A stretch of 64,000 nt of DNA from NCBI RefSeq assembly GCF_023205015.1, contig NZ_CP096258.1, positions 2,604,001 through 2,668,000 of the forward strand, read 5' to 3'. This DNA is from Providencia rettgeri (lineage in GTDB: Bacteria > Pseudomonadota > Gammaproteobacteria > Enterobacterales > Enterobacteriaceae). The position numbers were made by a program, and so were the translations under genes. Shown in pieces: positions 44,799 through 54,217 of the stretch (the first letter of the stretch is position 1; the number at the start of each line of letters is the position of its first letter). Under the pieces are notes generated by a model. That model had not been told where the DNA came from and ran no database searches. It saw only the letters and a program-made list of their open reading frames with translations.

Positions 44799-45575
44799 AT
44801 GCATGAATTACCACTCGTTTTTTTCACTGTCTTAGGACAGTCAGCTGCTGGGCTTTTTTTACTCGCTTATATCAGCCGTAAAATGGGATCTATTGATGAT
44901 AAACAGCTAAAAACTGCCAATATCGTTGCCTTTATTATTATGATAATTGGTTTAGGTATCGGTGGGTTACACGTTGGCCAGCCACTACGCTTCTTCAATA
45001 TGCTACTGGGTGTGGGCCGTTCGCCTATGAGTAATGAAGCCTTCTTAAGTGGCGTATTTGTTGGATGCGCTGCGGCAACGTTATTTTTCACCCTGTTTTT
45101 CAAGCATACGTTATTGCGTGAACTGGCAAATATTGCCGCAGTCGTGTCAGGGCTTGCATTTGTTTGGTCAATCCCTCAAGTGTACAATATCGCCACTATT
45201 GCTAACTGGGACACCGGTTATACCACACTGCAAATGTGGATGACGATGTTAGTCGGGGGCGGCGCGCTCGCTATTGCTATCGGCGCACGTGGCTTAGGTA
45301 TTGCTTCATTCTTAATTGGTACTTTCGCTATCTTTGCAAGCCGTGCTGGTTACCAAGCGTTTTTAGCCGAAACCGGCCCCGCTCTTAGCGGTGAGCAAAC
45401 AGGCTTCTGGGGCTTCCAAGTGGTTGTCTTAGCGATTGCTTTAGCTGCATTTGTTGGTATGGCGTTGAAACAACGTGCGCCAAGAGCAACATTAGCAACG
45501 TGTGCCGCAGCAGTATTATTAGCTGAACTAGCTGGCCGTATCGCATTCTATAACTTGTGGCAGATAACCATGTAA
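44799..45575 (+). CDS. dmsC: DMSO reductase membrane anchor subunit C
   Basis: A 258-residue membrane protein with eight likely helices, starting MHELPLVFFTVLGQSAAGLF. GGLHVGQPLRFFNMLLGVGRSPMSNEA is the conserved menaquinol-side loop of the DmsC/NrfD-like family. It oxidises menaquinol and anchors DmsAB. It is about 30 residues shorter than E. coli DmsC (287). Its ribosome site GGAGG lies inside the dmsB end, so translation is coupled. Confidence 0.93.
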   Translation: MHELPLVFFTVLGQSAAGLFLLAYISRKMGSIDDKQLKTANIVAFIIMIIGLGIGGLHVGQPLRFFNMLLGVGRSPMSNEAFLSGVFVGCAAATLFFTLFFKHTLLRELANIAAVVSGLAFVWSIPQVYNIATIANWDTGYTTLQMWMTMLVGGGALAIAIGARGLGIASFLIGTFAIFASRAGYQAFLAETGPALSGEQTGFWGFQVVVLAIALAAFVGMALKQRAPRATLATCAAAVLLAELAGRIAFYNLWQITM

Positions 45576-45609
45576 GGCATTGTTCTTACTATGTTATAAT
45601 TTATTACTC

Positions 45610-45637
45610 AAGAACCCCATTTGGGGTTCTTTGTTTA
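45610..45637 (+). terminator. terminator of dmsABC
   Basis: AAGAACCCCA pairs with TGGGGTTCTT, followed by TGTTT. It separates dmsC from dmsD. Confidence 0.8.
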
Positions 45638-45725
45638 GTAATCCCACATTATCCTGCATCGATACAGTGACAGGAAATCAGATAATGATGGCATACTTTA
45701 GCGCAAAATAAGACGGATAAATAAT

Positions 45726-46319
45726 ATGATTGACACGACAATGATCCGCATCCTTGGTGCGTTTTTCTACTACCCTCCGCAATCGGACACGCTACGAAAC
45801 GTCTACCCTGTTTTGAGTGAAATTCCACAATTACACACATGGGAAAATCCAGAACAAATTCAGGCGCTTTGTACTGCCTTGTCACAAACACAACCTGATG
45901 ATATCTCGTATGATTATTCTATCTTATTTGAAGGACAAGGTAGTATGCCAGCGCCTCCATGGGGATCTGTGTATCAAGAACATGATAATTCTGTTATGGG
46001 AGAGTCAACGGCTGCTTATCGCCACTTTTTGCAAACCAAGGGGTTAGTGACTGATACCGGACTTCGTGAGCCTGAAGACCAATTTGGCTTAATGATGATG
46101 GCTGTTTCTGCTTTAGCGGAACAAGAAGACGACAGTGCCATTATAACGCTATTTGAACAACATTTATTACCTTGGGCTTATCGTTATTTGAAACTGGTGC
46201 AGGAAAGTAAAACTGAGACAGCCTTTTACCCTAACCTTGCGCAGATCACTGAAATTTACCTCAAATCACTACAGTCAGAATTAGCGTTATCGCCAATCGA
46301 TACTGAGTTATTTCGTTAA
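45726..46319 (+). CDS. dmsD: TorD/DmsD-family chaperone
   Basis: A 197-residue all-helical cytosolic protein. Family marks are YDYSILFEGQG, PPWGSVY and the EPEDQFGLMM motif (the E-P-x-D-x-x loop that binds Tat signal peptides). DmsD-like proteins bind the DmsA signal and aid cofactor loading before Tat export. Location just after dmsABC supports DmsA as the client. A terminator lies between, so it probably has its own promoter. Confidence 0.88.
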   Translation: MIDTTMIRILGAFFYYPPQSDTLRNVYPVLSEIPQLHTWENPEQIQALCTALSQTQPDDISYDYSILFEGQGSMPAPPWGSVYQEHDNSVMGESTAAYRHFLQTKGLVTDTGLREPEDQFGLMMMAVSALAEQEDDSAIITLFEQHLLPWAYRYLKLVQESKTETAFYPNLAQITEIYLKSLQSELALSPIDTELFR

Positions 46320-46329
46320 ATGAAAAACG

Positions 46330-46375
46330 AAACCAAATGAGCTTATTAAGCAGTAATATGGGCTCATTTGGTTTT
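46330..46375. terminator. bidirectional terminator
   Basis: AACCAAATGAGC pairs with GCTCATTTGGTT between the convergent dmsD and DUF924 genes. T runs exist on both sides. Confidence 0.85.
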
Positions 46376-46378
46376 CAC

Positions 46379-46921
46379 CTAAAATGAAGAATTTGGCTCT
46401 TGTAAAAATGCAATTTCTTCTTGTGTCGATGGCCGACCTAAAATTTCATTACGGTGTGGATAGCGACCAAATTTGTCAATAATCGCTTTATGTCGCATTT
46501 CATAATCTAATGTGCTGTCATCACCCAGCATGCGAAAAAGTTCAACAGCCTGTAAATGAATAAAACTGGATTCAGAATGCATAAATGGCATTAAAACAAA
46601 CTTGCGCTGTGATAACGTCAATAGGTTATAATCATGCTGTTTGATCGCTTCTTGCGCGAGAGCTAAAGCCATCCCATCTTGAGCAAAAGACTTTGGCGTA
46701 TCGCGCCATAGGTTACGAGAAAACTGGTCTAGAACAATAATTTCTGCTAAACGTCCACGAATAGATGCACGCCAATACGCTAATTCGCCCTTAGCTGCAC
46801 GTTCACAAACATGAGCAAATCGCTGTGCTATCGTTAAATCAAATTTAGCGCTTTTTTCAAACCATTGTTTTGGCGTCGATTCCTCAAACCAAAATGAAAG
46901 CACTTCTTCCATGGCAGTCAT
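46379..46921 (-). CDS. DUF924 family protein
   Basis: A 180-residue helical protein. EEVLSFWF, VLDQFSRNLWRDTPKSFAQD, FVLMPFMHSE and FGRYPHRNEILGR are the DUF924 hallmarks. The fold resembles tetratricopeptide-like helices; no enzyme activity is firmly assigned. Single gene, convergent with dmsD. Confidence 0.92.
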   Translation of the reverse strand: MTAMEEVLSFWFEESTPKQWFEKSAKFDLTIAQRFAHVCERAAKGELAYWRASIRGRLAEIIVLDQFSRNLWRDTPKSFAQDGMALALAQEAIKQHDYNLLTLSQRKFVLMPFMHSESSFIHLQAVELFRMLGDDSTLDYEMRHKAIIDKFGRYPHRNEILGRPSTQEEIAFLQEPNSSF

Positions 46922-47325
46922 GATGTATTCCTATCAATTTTCTTATTAGAGGTTGTCATAATCCTAGATAAAATTCGCCTTAATTGACAGGCTTGAGCTC
47001 TAATATCGGTTATTTGTAGATAATTATTTTATTTTTTTGCGATCTGACGCCAAAAAACACTCGATATCGTTAGGGGAATTTTAACTATATACCGCGTTAT
47101 TTGTTACCAAATCATGTGGTTCCTATTTATAATAATTCGCAACTGTTTAATTCATAACGATTTGCTTTTTAGTGTGAATAAAAGAATTCCCCATGACTAA
47201 ATACATACATTTGGTTAACTCAATGTTAGAATTTAACTTATAATGCGTATGTAAATTACGATAGCTACTTACAGTCATCACTTTTCAGCGGTTCATATTG
47301 GTTCTTATTAAGGAAGGCAATGTAA
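46922..47325. other. 404-bp intergenic region with promoter for the downstream small gene
   Basis: AT-rich divergent region. A perfect -10 TATAAT at 47239-47244 lies about 85 bp ahead of the next gene; its -35 is poor. Nothing else was seen. Confidence 0.45.
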
Positions 47326-47595
47326 ATGGCAGGACATATGGTACTCATTGGTTGGGCGTTATGGGTGAGTCCTTGTGGCTCAGATTCATGCGATGCGTTA
47401 CCTGTGACTGAAACTATTTTCACACAAGAACAATGTATTAGCCGAAAAGACTACCTAGAATCAAAACGTCCAAATCTCTATTTTCTATGTGGTGAAGTCT
47501 ACCGCGATAGCAATGAAATAACTGCTGAAGAAAAACATGCTATTCCTGCACCTCATCTTCCTCTAAGAACATTGCCTGAACGGCTTTCCCGTTAG
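47326..47595 (+). CDS. unknown small cysteine-containing protein
   Basis: An 89-residue protein, with AAGGAAGG before the start. A short hydrophobic N-terminus (MAGHMVLIGWALWVS) is followed by PCGSDSCDALPV, QCISR and YFLCGEVYR. The spacing of cysteines recalls DUF1482-type small secreted proteins, but the match is weak. Possible periplasmic or membrane-tethered protein. Not assigned a function. Confidence 0.55.
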   Translation: MAGHMVLIGWALWVSPCGSDSCDALPVTETIFTQEQCISRKDYLESKRPNLYFLCGEVYRDSNEITAEEKHAIPAPHLPLRTLPERLSR

Positions 47596-47635
47596 TTTGA
47601 GCTAATTCCTTTAGCTCAAACTTAAGCGGACCAAA

Positions 47636-49381
47636 CTAAATAATTTCAGCTATTGGGCTCTCTGCTTCAACAAAATCCCCTTTAATCGCGCAATGTTTCA
47701 ACGTTCCTGCACGGTGTGCAACAATTTGAACTTCCATTTTCATCGCCTCCATGACACCAATTATATCCCCTTCTGAAACATTATTTCCATGAGGGATCAG
47801 CCAGTTAAATAATAGCCCAGAGATGGGGGCATTAACGGCATCTGGGTTATGGATGATTTGAGGGGCTGAGTGGGTTGCAGCTGAATTATTGACTGAAAAG
47901 CCAGAAAACAGTTGTGTGGGTAAACCCAATTCGCAACGCTTTCCATCGATTTCAATAAAAGTGCGTGTTATTTCAGCAGCCGATAATGGAATTTGCCGTT
48001 TTGCGGGTGGAATTTCCACATTAAATTCAGTCTCTATCCAACGCGTATGTACGCTAAAATCCTCACAAAAATCAGCTTGTTCCATTACCGCACGATGGAA
48101 TGGTAATACGGAGGCAACACCTTCAATGTTAAATTCAGCCAAAGCACGACGTGCACGCGAAATGGCTTGCTCTCGTGTACTCCCCACAACAATTAATTTC
48201 GCCATTAACGAGTCAAAAGTGCCTGGTATTGTTGTCCCCGCTGTTACTCCACTATCGACACGAACCCCCGGCCCTGTTGGCGCATCAAAAACCGTAATAG
48301 TGCCGGGTGTCGGTAAAAAACCATTTCCAGCATCTTCAGCATTAATACGAAACTCAAATGCATGCCCTCGAGGAGTCGGCATCTCATTAATACTTAAAGG
48401 TAAGCCTTCTGCAATTCGCAATTGCTCAATCACTAAGTCGATACCTGCGGTTTCCTCTGTGACTGGGTGTTCGACTTGTAAGCGTGTGTTGACTTCTAGA
48501 AATGACAACGTGCCATCTTGGCTTAGCAAAAACTCCACAGTTCCTGCTCCCACATAGCCCGCTTTGCGGCAAATATCCGTTGAAGCTTGAATGATTTGCT
48601 GCTGTTGCTTCTCAGATAAAAAAGGGGCTGGTGACTCTTCAACCAATTTTTGATTGCGCCGCTGTAATGAACAGTCACGTGTCCCCACCACCAGCACATT
48701 GCCATGTGTATCTGCAATAACTTGTGCTTCAATGTGCCGAGGGTTATGCAAAAATTGTTCAATAAAGCATTCGCCACGACCAAAAGCGGCGGTTGCCTCA
48801 CGCACAGCTGAATGATAAAGCTCTTCAACTTCATGGAGTTGCCATGCAACTTTTAGCCCTCTGCCACCACCACCAAATGCCGCTTTAATTGCAATAGGTA
48901 GGCCATGTTGATGTGCAAATTCGAGTACTTCCTGTGCATTCTTCACTGGGTCTTTTGTTCCGACCACTAACGGTGCGCCAACTTGCATTGCAATATGACG
49001 GGCTTGAACCTTATCGCCTAATACATCAATGCTGTTTGCACTCGGTCCAATCCAAATTAACCCTGCAGCCTCTACCGCACGCGCAAACTCAGCCCGTTCA
49101 GATAAAAAACCATACCCTGGGTGCACCATGGTTGAACCTGACTGTTGAGCGATACTAATCAGCTTTTCAATATTCAAATAACTTTCTGCTGGCGAATTTC
49201 CACCAAGCCCATAGGCTTCGTCCGCCATGTTGACGTGAAGAGCGTCAATATCGCTGTCCGCATAAACTGCAACAGATTGGAAACCATAATCACGACATGC
49301 ACGGATAATACGAACGGCAATTTCGCCTCGATTAGCAATCAATACTTTATGTTTTTTGTTGTTATTCATTTTCATAAGCAC
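47636..49381 (-). CDS. biotin carboxylase fused to biotin carrier domain, pxp-operon type
   Basis: About 581 residues. The biotin carboxylase part opens KVLIANRGEIAVRIIRACRD and carries the ATP loop GGGGRGLKV and EVNTRLQVEHPVTEE. The C-terminal biotinyl domain holds EAMKMEV with the biotinylated lysine near residue 548. It overlaps the fused PxpBC gene by about 20 bp and is the last gene of the operon. PxpBC is homologous to the carboxyltransferase part of urea carboxylase, so the two together make a complete biotin-dependent carboxylase layout. Start may be the GTG at 49381 or an ATG at 49375 or 49369. Confidence 0.9.
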   Translation of the reverse strand: MLMKMNNNKKHKVLIANRGEIAVRIIRACRDYGFQSVAVYADSDIDALHVNMADEAYGLGGNSPAESYLNIEKLISIAQQSGSTMVHPGYGFLSERAEFARAVEAAGLIWIGPSANSIDVLGDKVQARHIAMQVGAPLVVGTKDPVKNAQEVLEFAHQHGLPIAIKAAFGGGGRGLKVAWQLHEVEELYHSAVREATAAFGRGECFIEQFLHNPRHIEAQVIADTHGNVLVVGTRDCSLQRRNQKLVEESPAPFLSEKQQQQIIQASTDICRKAGYVGAGTVEFLLSQDGTLSFLEVNTRLQVEHPVTEETAGIDLVIEQLRIAEGLPLSINEMPTPRGHAFEFRINAEDAGNGFLPTPGTITVFDAPTGPGVRVDSGVTAGTTIPGTFDSLMAKLIVVGSTREQAISRARRALAEFNIEGVASVLPFHRAVMEQADFCEDFSVHTRWIETEFNVEIPPAKRQIPLSAAEITRTFIEIDGKRCELGLPTQLFSGFSVNNSAATHSAPQIIHNPDAVNAPISGLLFNWLIPHGNNVSEGDIIGVMEAMKMEVQIVAHRAGTLKHCAIKGDFVEAESPIAEII

Positions 49382-50966
49382 AATGGCTCCCTTCTAATAC
49401 TTTAAATTCACCGAGTGGATTAAAACGTATTTTGGCATTCACAGGAATTTGCCCCGCTAAACCCAAATGATATTCACATACCGCACCAATAACCGGATAT
49501 CCCCCCGTTAGAGGGTGATCGTTGAGAAACAAAACAGGCTGGCCATTTGCGGGGACTTGAATTGCCCCAATGCAAGTTCCTTCGCTCGGTAACTCATGTA
49601 ATTGTTCGCGCTCTAACGGTTTTTCACTAAATAGTCGTAAACCTATTCGGTTTGATGATGCGGTGACTTGCCATAATTGATCCGTTAGTTGCTCAACGGC
49701 TTGTTTTGTAAACCAATCTGTTCGAGGCCCTAATACCACATCCAAAACCACTACATCACTTTCTGCTGGGTACTCAAAAGCCGGCGCCTCATTTAATGAA
49801 ACGGCTAATGGAGATGAATAGCCGTTAACCGTGAGTGTTTGGCCCGCCGTGATTGGAGTTGGGCCAACTTGCGCTAATGTATCAAACGAGCAGCTCGATA
49901 AAATAGGTTCTATATTGAAGCCACCTCGGACAGCGAAATAACTACGAACTCCTTTGCTCGGGCGGCTGAGTTTGATAGTGTCGCCCTTCGCTAAATGAAT
50001 CGGTTGATAAGTGTCAACTTGATATAGCTGGTTTTCTGCTGTGATAACCTCAATGGCACAAGGCGCTCCAGTTACTGCAACAATGAGGTCCTTGTGAACT
50101 TGCGCCTTAAACCCACCTTGCGTTATCTCTAAAACGGCGGAATCTGATTTATTCCCTACAATACGGTTTGCACTACGTAATGCCGATTTATCCATACCGC
50201 CTGATTCAGAGATCCCCAAGGCCGATTGGCCTATACGCCCTAAATCTTGAAATAAAACCTGTAATCCTGTCGCTAAAACCGTCAAATCAGCGGCTGAATG
50301 CTCAGGTTTTGTTTCGATTTCCACTTTCGCTGGCAAGCTATAGCTAATTTGGCTTTTTGCGGCATCAACAAAGTTGACCCGCATGCCTGCTTGGACGAGC
50401 GCAGGTTCAGGTCGATTGATATCCCACATTAATAGTTCAGTCACACCAATTAACTGCCATCCCCCGGGGCTAGCTTGTGGGTAAACACTGCTAAACTCCC
50501 CAGCTAATGCAACAGAACCCGCAGGAATACGCACCCTTGGCGATTGGCGTCTTGGGACATTCAGATTAGCGCCTTTCGAAACCATGTAACCAAAACCCGG
50601 GGCAAAACCGCTAAATGCAACCTGAAATTCATTTTCTGTATGACGACGTATCACTTCCGCAGTGGATATTCCTAAATGTGCTGCAACATCGGGTAAATCC
50701 TCGCCAATGTAATGAACAGGGATCGTGACCAATTTACTGGCCTTGCCGACGAGCTTCGACACATCCCTAATAGATATCTTTTCAACTAAATCATTCACAT
50801 CTGCTTTGATCGGGTTATAGCGAATTAAAATCGTCCTCGCTGCTGGCGTTATTTCGTCAATCCCATAAATTGGCATTTCTGTTAAGGAATCAGTCAATGC
50901 CATTGTTTGTTCAAGACTTTCCAACTCAACCATAAAAGCACTTAAATTGACGGGTAAAAATCTCAA
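49362..50966 (-). CDS. pxpBC: fused 5-oxoprolinase subunits PxpB and PxpC (KipI-KipA)
   Basis: A 534-residue fusion. Residues about 1-225 are PxpB/KipI (AHS1): FAPGFGYM, PRVRIPAGSVALAGEFSSVYP and SPGGWQLIG. Residues about 235-534 are PxpC/KipA (AHS2): VLFQDLGRIGQSALGISESGGMDK and the closing GGYPVIGAV region. In most bacteria these are two genes, pxpB and pxpC. With PxpA they open 5-oxoproline to glutamate using ATP. Homologous domains form the carboxyltransferase of urea carboxylase. It begins 9 bp after the DUF1445 gene. Confidence 0.92.
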   Translation of the reverse strand: MRFLPVNLSAFMVELESLEQTMALTDSLTEMPIYGIDEITPAARTILIRYNPIKADVNDLVEKISIRDVSKLVGKASKLVTIPVHYIGEDLPDVAAHLGISTAEVIRRHTENEFQVAFSGFAPGFGYMVSKGANLNVPRRQSPRVRIPAGSVALAGEFSSVYPQASPGGWQLIGVTELLMWDINRPEPALVQAGMRVNFVDAAKSQISYSLPAKVEIETKPEHSAADLTVLATGLQVLFQDLGRIGQSALGISESGGMDKSALRSANRIVGNKSDSAVLEITQGGFKAQVHKDLIVAVTGAPCAIEVITAENQLYQVDTYQPIHLAKGDTIKLSRPSKGVRSYFAVRGGFNIEPILSSCSFDTLAQVGPTPITAGQTLTVNGYSSPLAVSLNEAPAFEYPAESDVVVLDVVLGPRTDWFTKQAVEQLTDQLWQVTASSNRIGLRLFSEKPLEREQLHELPSEGTCIGAIQVPANGQPVLFLNDHPLTGGYPVIGAVCEYHLGLAGQIPVNAKIRFNPLGEFKVLEGSHCAYENE

Positions 50967-50975
50967 TTGGCACCT

Positions 50976-51782
50976 CTATATGTGATATGCGGCATCAGGT
51001 ACATCCGTAATAAACATGTAACCCGGTGCGTGACTTAATGCAAAAGGAACTCCAGATTTCATTACCGCAGCTTGAGGTGTGACGCCACAAGCCCAAAAAA
51101 CGGGAACTTCGCCCTCTTCAATGCGAACCGCATCACCGAAATCAGGTTGCATAATATCCGTAATACCTAGTTGTTCTGGCGCGCCAATATGAACAGGTGT
51201 GCCATGCACGGCAGGGAACCTACCCGTAATACTCACTGCGTCAGCCACACGATTTGCTGGTATGGGGCGCATTGAAACCACTAATTCGCCTTGTAAACGC
51301 CCTGCTGGGCGACAAAGGCGATTAGTCTTATACATCGGAACATTCGATTTATCCGTGATATGCCGTACATCAATACCTGCTTCTATCATTGGTGTTTCGA
51401 ATGTAAAGCTGCAACCAATTAAAAAAGTGACTAAATCAGGATGTTGTTGATAGATTGTTGTCGCATCCGTAATTTCATCAATTAATTGTCCTTTTTCCCA
51501 AACACGGTAACGTGGAATGTCCGTGCGTAAATCGGCGCCTTCCGCTAAGACCGTTTGCCAGCTCCCCGCTTCACATACGTCTAGAACAGGGCAGCTCTTT
51601 GGATTGCGCTGAGCATACAATAAAAAATCAAATGCCCAGTCACGTGGTAATGCAATCATATTGGCTTGAGTCATGCCCGGGGCAAGGCCTGCTGTTGGTT
51701 TGTCATATCCTTCGCGGATGGCTTGTCGTGCAAGGCGAGCAGCTTCGATGGCCTGCAATGATGCCTTCATTAGCTGTGTCAT
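50976..51782 (-). CDS. DUF1445 (YcsI-type) putative hydro-lyase/D-glutamate cyclase family protein
   Basis: A 268-residue cytosolic protein. GYDKPTAGLAPGMTQANMI, FLIGCSFTFETPMIEAGI and VFWACGVTPQAAVM are typical of the YcsI family. Family members are annotated as hydro-lyases, and related enzymes interconvert D-glutamate and 5-oxo-D-proline, which fits this operon. The start ATG overlaps the pxpA stop (ATGA), so the genes are coupled. Enzymatic activity is inferred from family and context. Confidence 0.88.
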   Translation of the reverse strand: MTQLMKASLQAIEAARLARQAIREGYDKPTAGLAPGMTQANMIALPRDWAFDFLLYAQRNPKSCPVLDVCEAGSWQTVLAEGADLRTDIPRYRVWEKGQLIDEITDATTIYQQHPDLVTFLIGCSFTFETPMIEAGIDVRHITDKSNVPMYKTNRLCRPAGRLQGELVVSMRPIPANRVADAVSITGRFPAVHGTPVHIGAPEQLGITDIMQPDFGDAVRIEEGEVPVFWACGVTPQAAVMKSGVPFALSHAPGYMFITDVPDAAYHI

Positions 51783-52558
51783 TCATGGTCTCCTTTGTGG
51801 GCAAAACCATAAATTTCAATACCTTGTTGCTCTAAGATGACTCGCACCTGTTTTGCCATTTCAAGGGCCCCCGGGCTATCCCCATGAACACAAATCGACC
51901 CAGCATCAACAGGTGTAAATTTTCCATCAATTGACATCACACCGCCTTCCATAACCAGCTGTAACATACGGCCTGCGACTACCTGCGGGTCATGTAATAC
52001 TGAGCCCGCTAGTTTTCGGGATACTAATGTGCCATCGCTGTTATATGCGCGATCAGCGAAGGCTTCGGCAACGACACTTAGCCCACTGTCTCGTGCCCAC
52101 TCAATTATCGGGGCTCCAGCTAATGCAACTAATATCAGTCGTTTATCAATGGCTAATATCGCATCAATCACGGCCATTGCTTGGCGCTTATCATGAGCAA
52201 TCGTGTTATACAGTGCACCATGAGGCTTAACATATAAAACTTGTGTCCCTGCTGCGGTTGCTAAGCCTTGTAATGCACCAATTTGATAAATCACGTCTGC
52301 GGTTAATTCATTCGATGCAATATCCATATTACGTCGACCAAAGCCGACTAAATCGGGATAGCCCACATGTGCACCAACAGCAACCCCATTTTCTTTTGCG
52401 GCTTTCAGAGTTTTTAATATCCCTTCTGGTGAACCCGCATGGAAGCCACAAGCGATATTCGCACTGCTAACAACAGGAAGAATGTCGCTATCATTGCCCA
52501 TTTCCCATTGTCCAAAACTTTCCCCAAGGTCACTGTTTAAATCAATTTGCTTTTTCAT
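51779..52558 (-). CDS. pxpA: 5-oxoprolinase subunit A (LamB/YcsF family)
   Basis: A 259-residue protein from ATG 52558, which has AGGAG five nt upstream; a GTG two codons earlier is less likely. QIDLNSDLGESFGQWEMGND and SSANIACGFHAG with VKPHGALYN are the family signatures, with conserved His and Asp residues in a TIM-like polysaccharide deacetylase-like barrel. PxpA with PxpBC hydrolyses 5-oxoproline, a spontaneous product of glutamine and glutathione breakdown, to glutamate. Confidence 0.94.
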   Translation of the reverse strand: MKKQIDLNSDLGESFGQWEMGNDSDILPVVSSANIACGFHAGSPEGILKTLKAAKENGVAVGAHVGYPDLVGFGRRNMDIASNELTADVIYQIGALQGLATAAGTQVLYVKPHGALYNTIAHDKRQAMAVIDAILAIDKRLILVALAGAPIIEWARDSGLSVVAEAFADRAYNSDGTLVSRKLAGSVLHDPQVVAGRMLQLVMEGGVMSIDGKFTPVDAGSICVHGDSPGALEMAKQVRVILEQQGIEIYGFAHKGDHE

Positions 52559-52572
52559 GGTCACTCCTTGAG

Positions 52573-53814
52573 TTATTTCAGATAATTAAAGATGGCACCG
52601 ACAGACATCACACCCATATACCAAGTGAGTGCACACGTCACAACACCAGACCATAGTAACCAACGCGGATAATGATAACCCGACATTAAATCTGAACGTT
52701 TCCAGCCAATATAAACAAATAAAGTTAAGCCAATAGGTAAAATTAACCCATTGAAACCACCAGCAAAAACAAGTAGTGCCGCGGGAGCAGTTCCCATGAA
52801 TAAATAGACAACCAGAGAAACTGCAATGAATAAGATGGTTGCGACATTACGTTGTCTTTCTGTAATAGAAGACTTAAATGCCGTTAAGAAACTCATTGAG
52901 GTATACGCCGCACCAATTACACTGGTGAGTGCCGCAGCCCATAGGATTAAACCAAAGATACGTAAACCAAAATTACCTGCGGCAGCCTGAAATGCTTGAG
53001 ATGCAGGGTTGGCCGCATGACCCGAAATATCAATAGTTACACCACTTGCGACGACGCCTAAGATAGCCAAGAATAAAATATACCGCATCAGCCCAACAAC
53101 GAGGATGCCTTTTGTGGCAGCGCTAGAGACAATTTTAATATTTTCAATACCAACAGCGCCTTTATCTAATAAACGATGAGCACCTGCATAACAGATATAT
53201 CCCCCGACAGTACCCCCAACAATGGTGGTTATCATGGCAAAATCAACTGTGTCAGGTAATACGCTTTGGCGTAATGCTTCCCCAACAGGAGGGTTTGATG
53301 CGATAGCGACAAATAAAGTTAAGCCGATCATCACGACACCTAAGCCAATAATTAACCGGTCAATAAACGTACTGGCCTTGCGAGAGGAAAATATATAAAT
53401 TGCTAATAATGCGCTAATCAAGCCTCCCCATTTAGGATCTAAGCCGACTAAGGCATTAAGCCCTAACCCTGCACCTGCAATATTACCAATATTAAAAATT
53501 AACCCGCCAAAAATAACTAATATCGCTAATAAATAACCACTCCCAGGAATTGTGGCATTCGCAATTTCTGATGAGTGCATTTTAGTCAGGGTAACAACCC
53601 GCCATATGTTTTGCTGAACAATGAAGTCAATCACAATAGACGCTAAAATTCCGAAGGCAAAAGCAGCCCCTAATGTCACGGTAAAAGTCGCAGTTTGAGT
53701 GATAAACCCAGGCCCAATGGCTGAGGTTGCCATTAAAAAGATTGCGCTTATCAATGATGAACGACGGCTTTTCACATATTCAGCAGTAGTTGGTGCACTT
53801 TCTTGAGCTGCCAT
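52573..53814 (-). CDS. NRAMP-family-like transporter (YcsG type)
   Basis: About 413 residues with 11 likely helices. ATG 53814 is preferred because AGGAG is 7 nt upstream. SAIGPGFITQTATFTV is the altered NRAMP first helix; the classical metal-binding DPGN is not present. GGTVGGYICYAGAHRLLD corresponds to the helix-6 region, also lacking the usual MPH metal site. Such relatives sit in ycsFG/pxp operons and probably carry a substrate other than divalent metals, perhaps 5-oxoproline. The start of the operon. Confidence 0.85.
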   Translation of the reverse strand: MAAQESAPTTAEYVKSRRSSLISAIFLMATSAIGPGFITQTATFTVTLGAAFAFGILASIVIDFIVQQNIWRVVTLTKMHSSEIANATIPGSGYLLAILVIFGGLIFNIGNIAGAGLGLNALVGLDPKWGGLISALLAIYIFSSRKASTFIDRLIIGLGVVMIGLTLFVAIASNPPVGEALRQSVLPDTVDFAMITTIVGGTVGGYICYAGAHRLLDKGAVGIENIKIVSSAATKGILVVGLMRYILFLAILGVVASGVTIDISGHAANPASQAFQAAAGNFGLRIFGLILWAAALTSVIGAAYTSMSFLTAFKSSITERQRNVATILFIAVSLVVYLFMGTAPAALLVFAGGFNGLILPIGLTLFVYIGWKRSDLMSGYHYPRWLLWSGVVTCALTWYMGVMSVGAIFNYLK

Positions 53815-53820
53815 GTGCAT

Positions 53821-54187
53821 ACTCCTCTAATAGTTATTGTTTTAATTATTGATGTGGTTGTTGATGTCATAATCACTAAGGCAATTATCGTGCCATTGTT
53901 CTACCTGTTAACTATATTGTTAATTCATTTTTAATGAATTGTTGAACAATTAGTATTGAATGATGAATAAACAATCAATAGAAATCGTAATTGGTCGTTT
54001 AAAAATCAAGACGAGATCACTTTTTTAACAATTTTGGCTCACTGGCCATATCACTTACCCAGCAAATTGCACCAAATTGATGCAATAAATTTTAATTTCA
54101 CTATTCTTGTGCAAATACAAGGAGGGAATGTGGTAAGGAGAAATGAAACTTGCTGCTATAATTTGAATATGTGAATATAACGGCTTA
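53821..54187. other. divergent control region of the pxp operon
   Basis: AATTGTTGAACAATT (53937-53951) is a palindrome with a 1-bp centre. It is preceded by AATTCATT-TTTAATGAATT (53922-53940). Both lie about 110-130 bp ahead of the transporter start and may be operators for the GntR regulator encoded next door. Confidence 0.5.
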
Positions 54188-54217
54188 TTGCCCCTGAGAC
54201 TAAAATTCGCCTTTATT

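Noticed and set aside
47889..48557. 222-codon rightward frame
   Set aside because: Antisense shadow of the biotin carboxylase gene.
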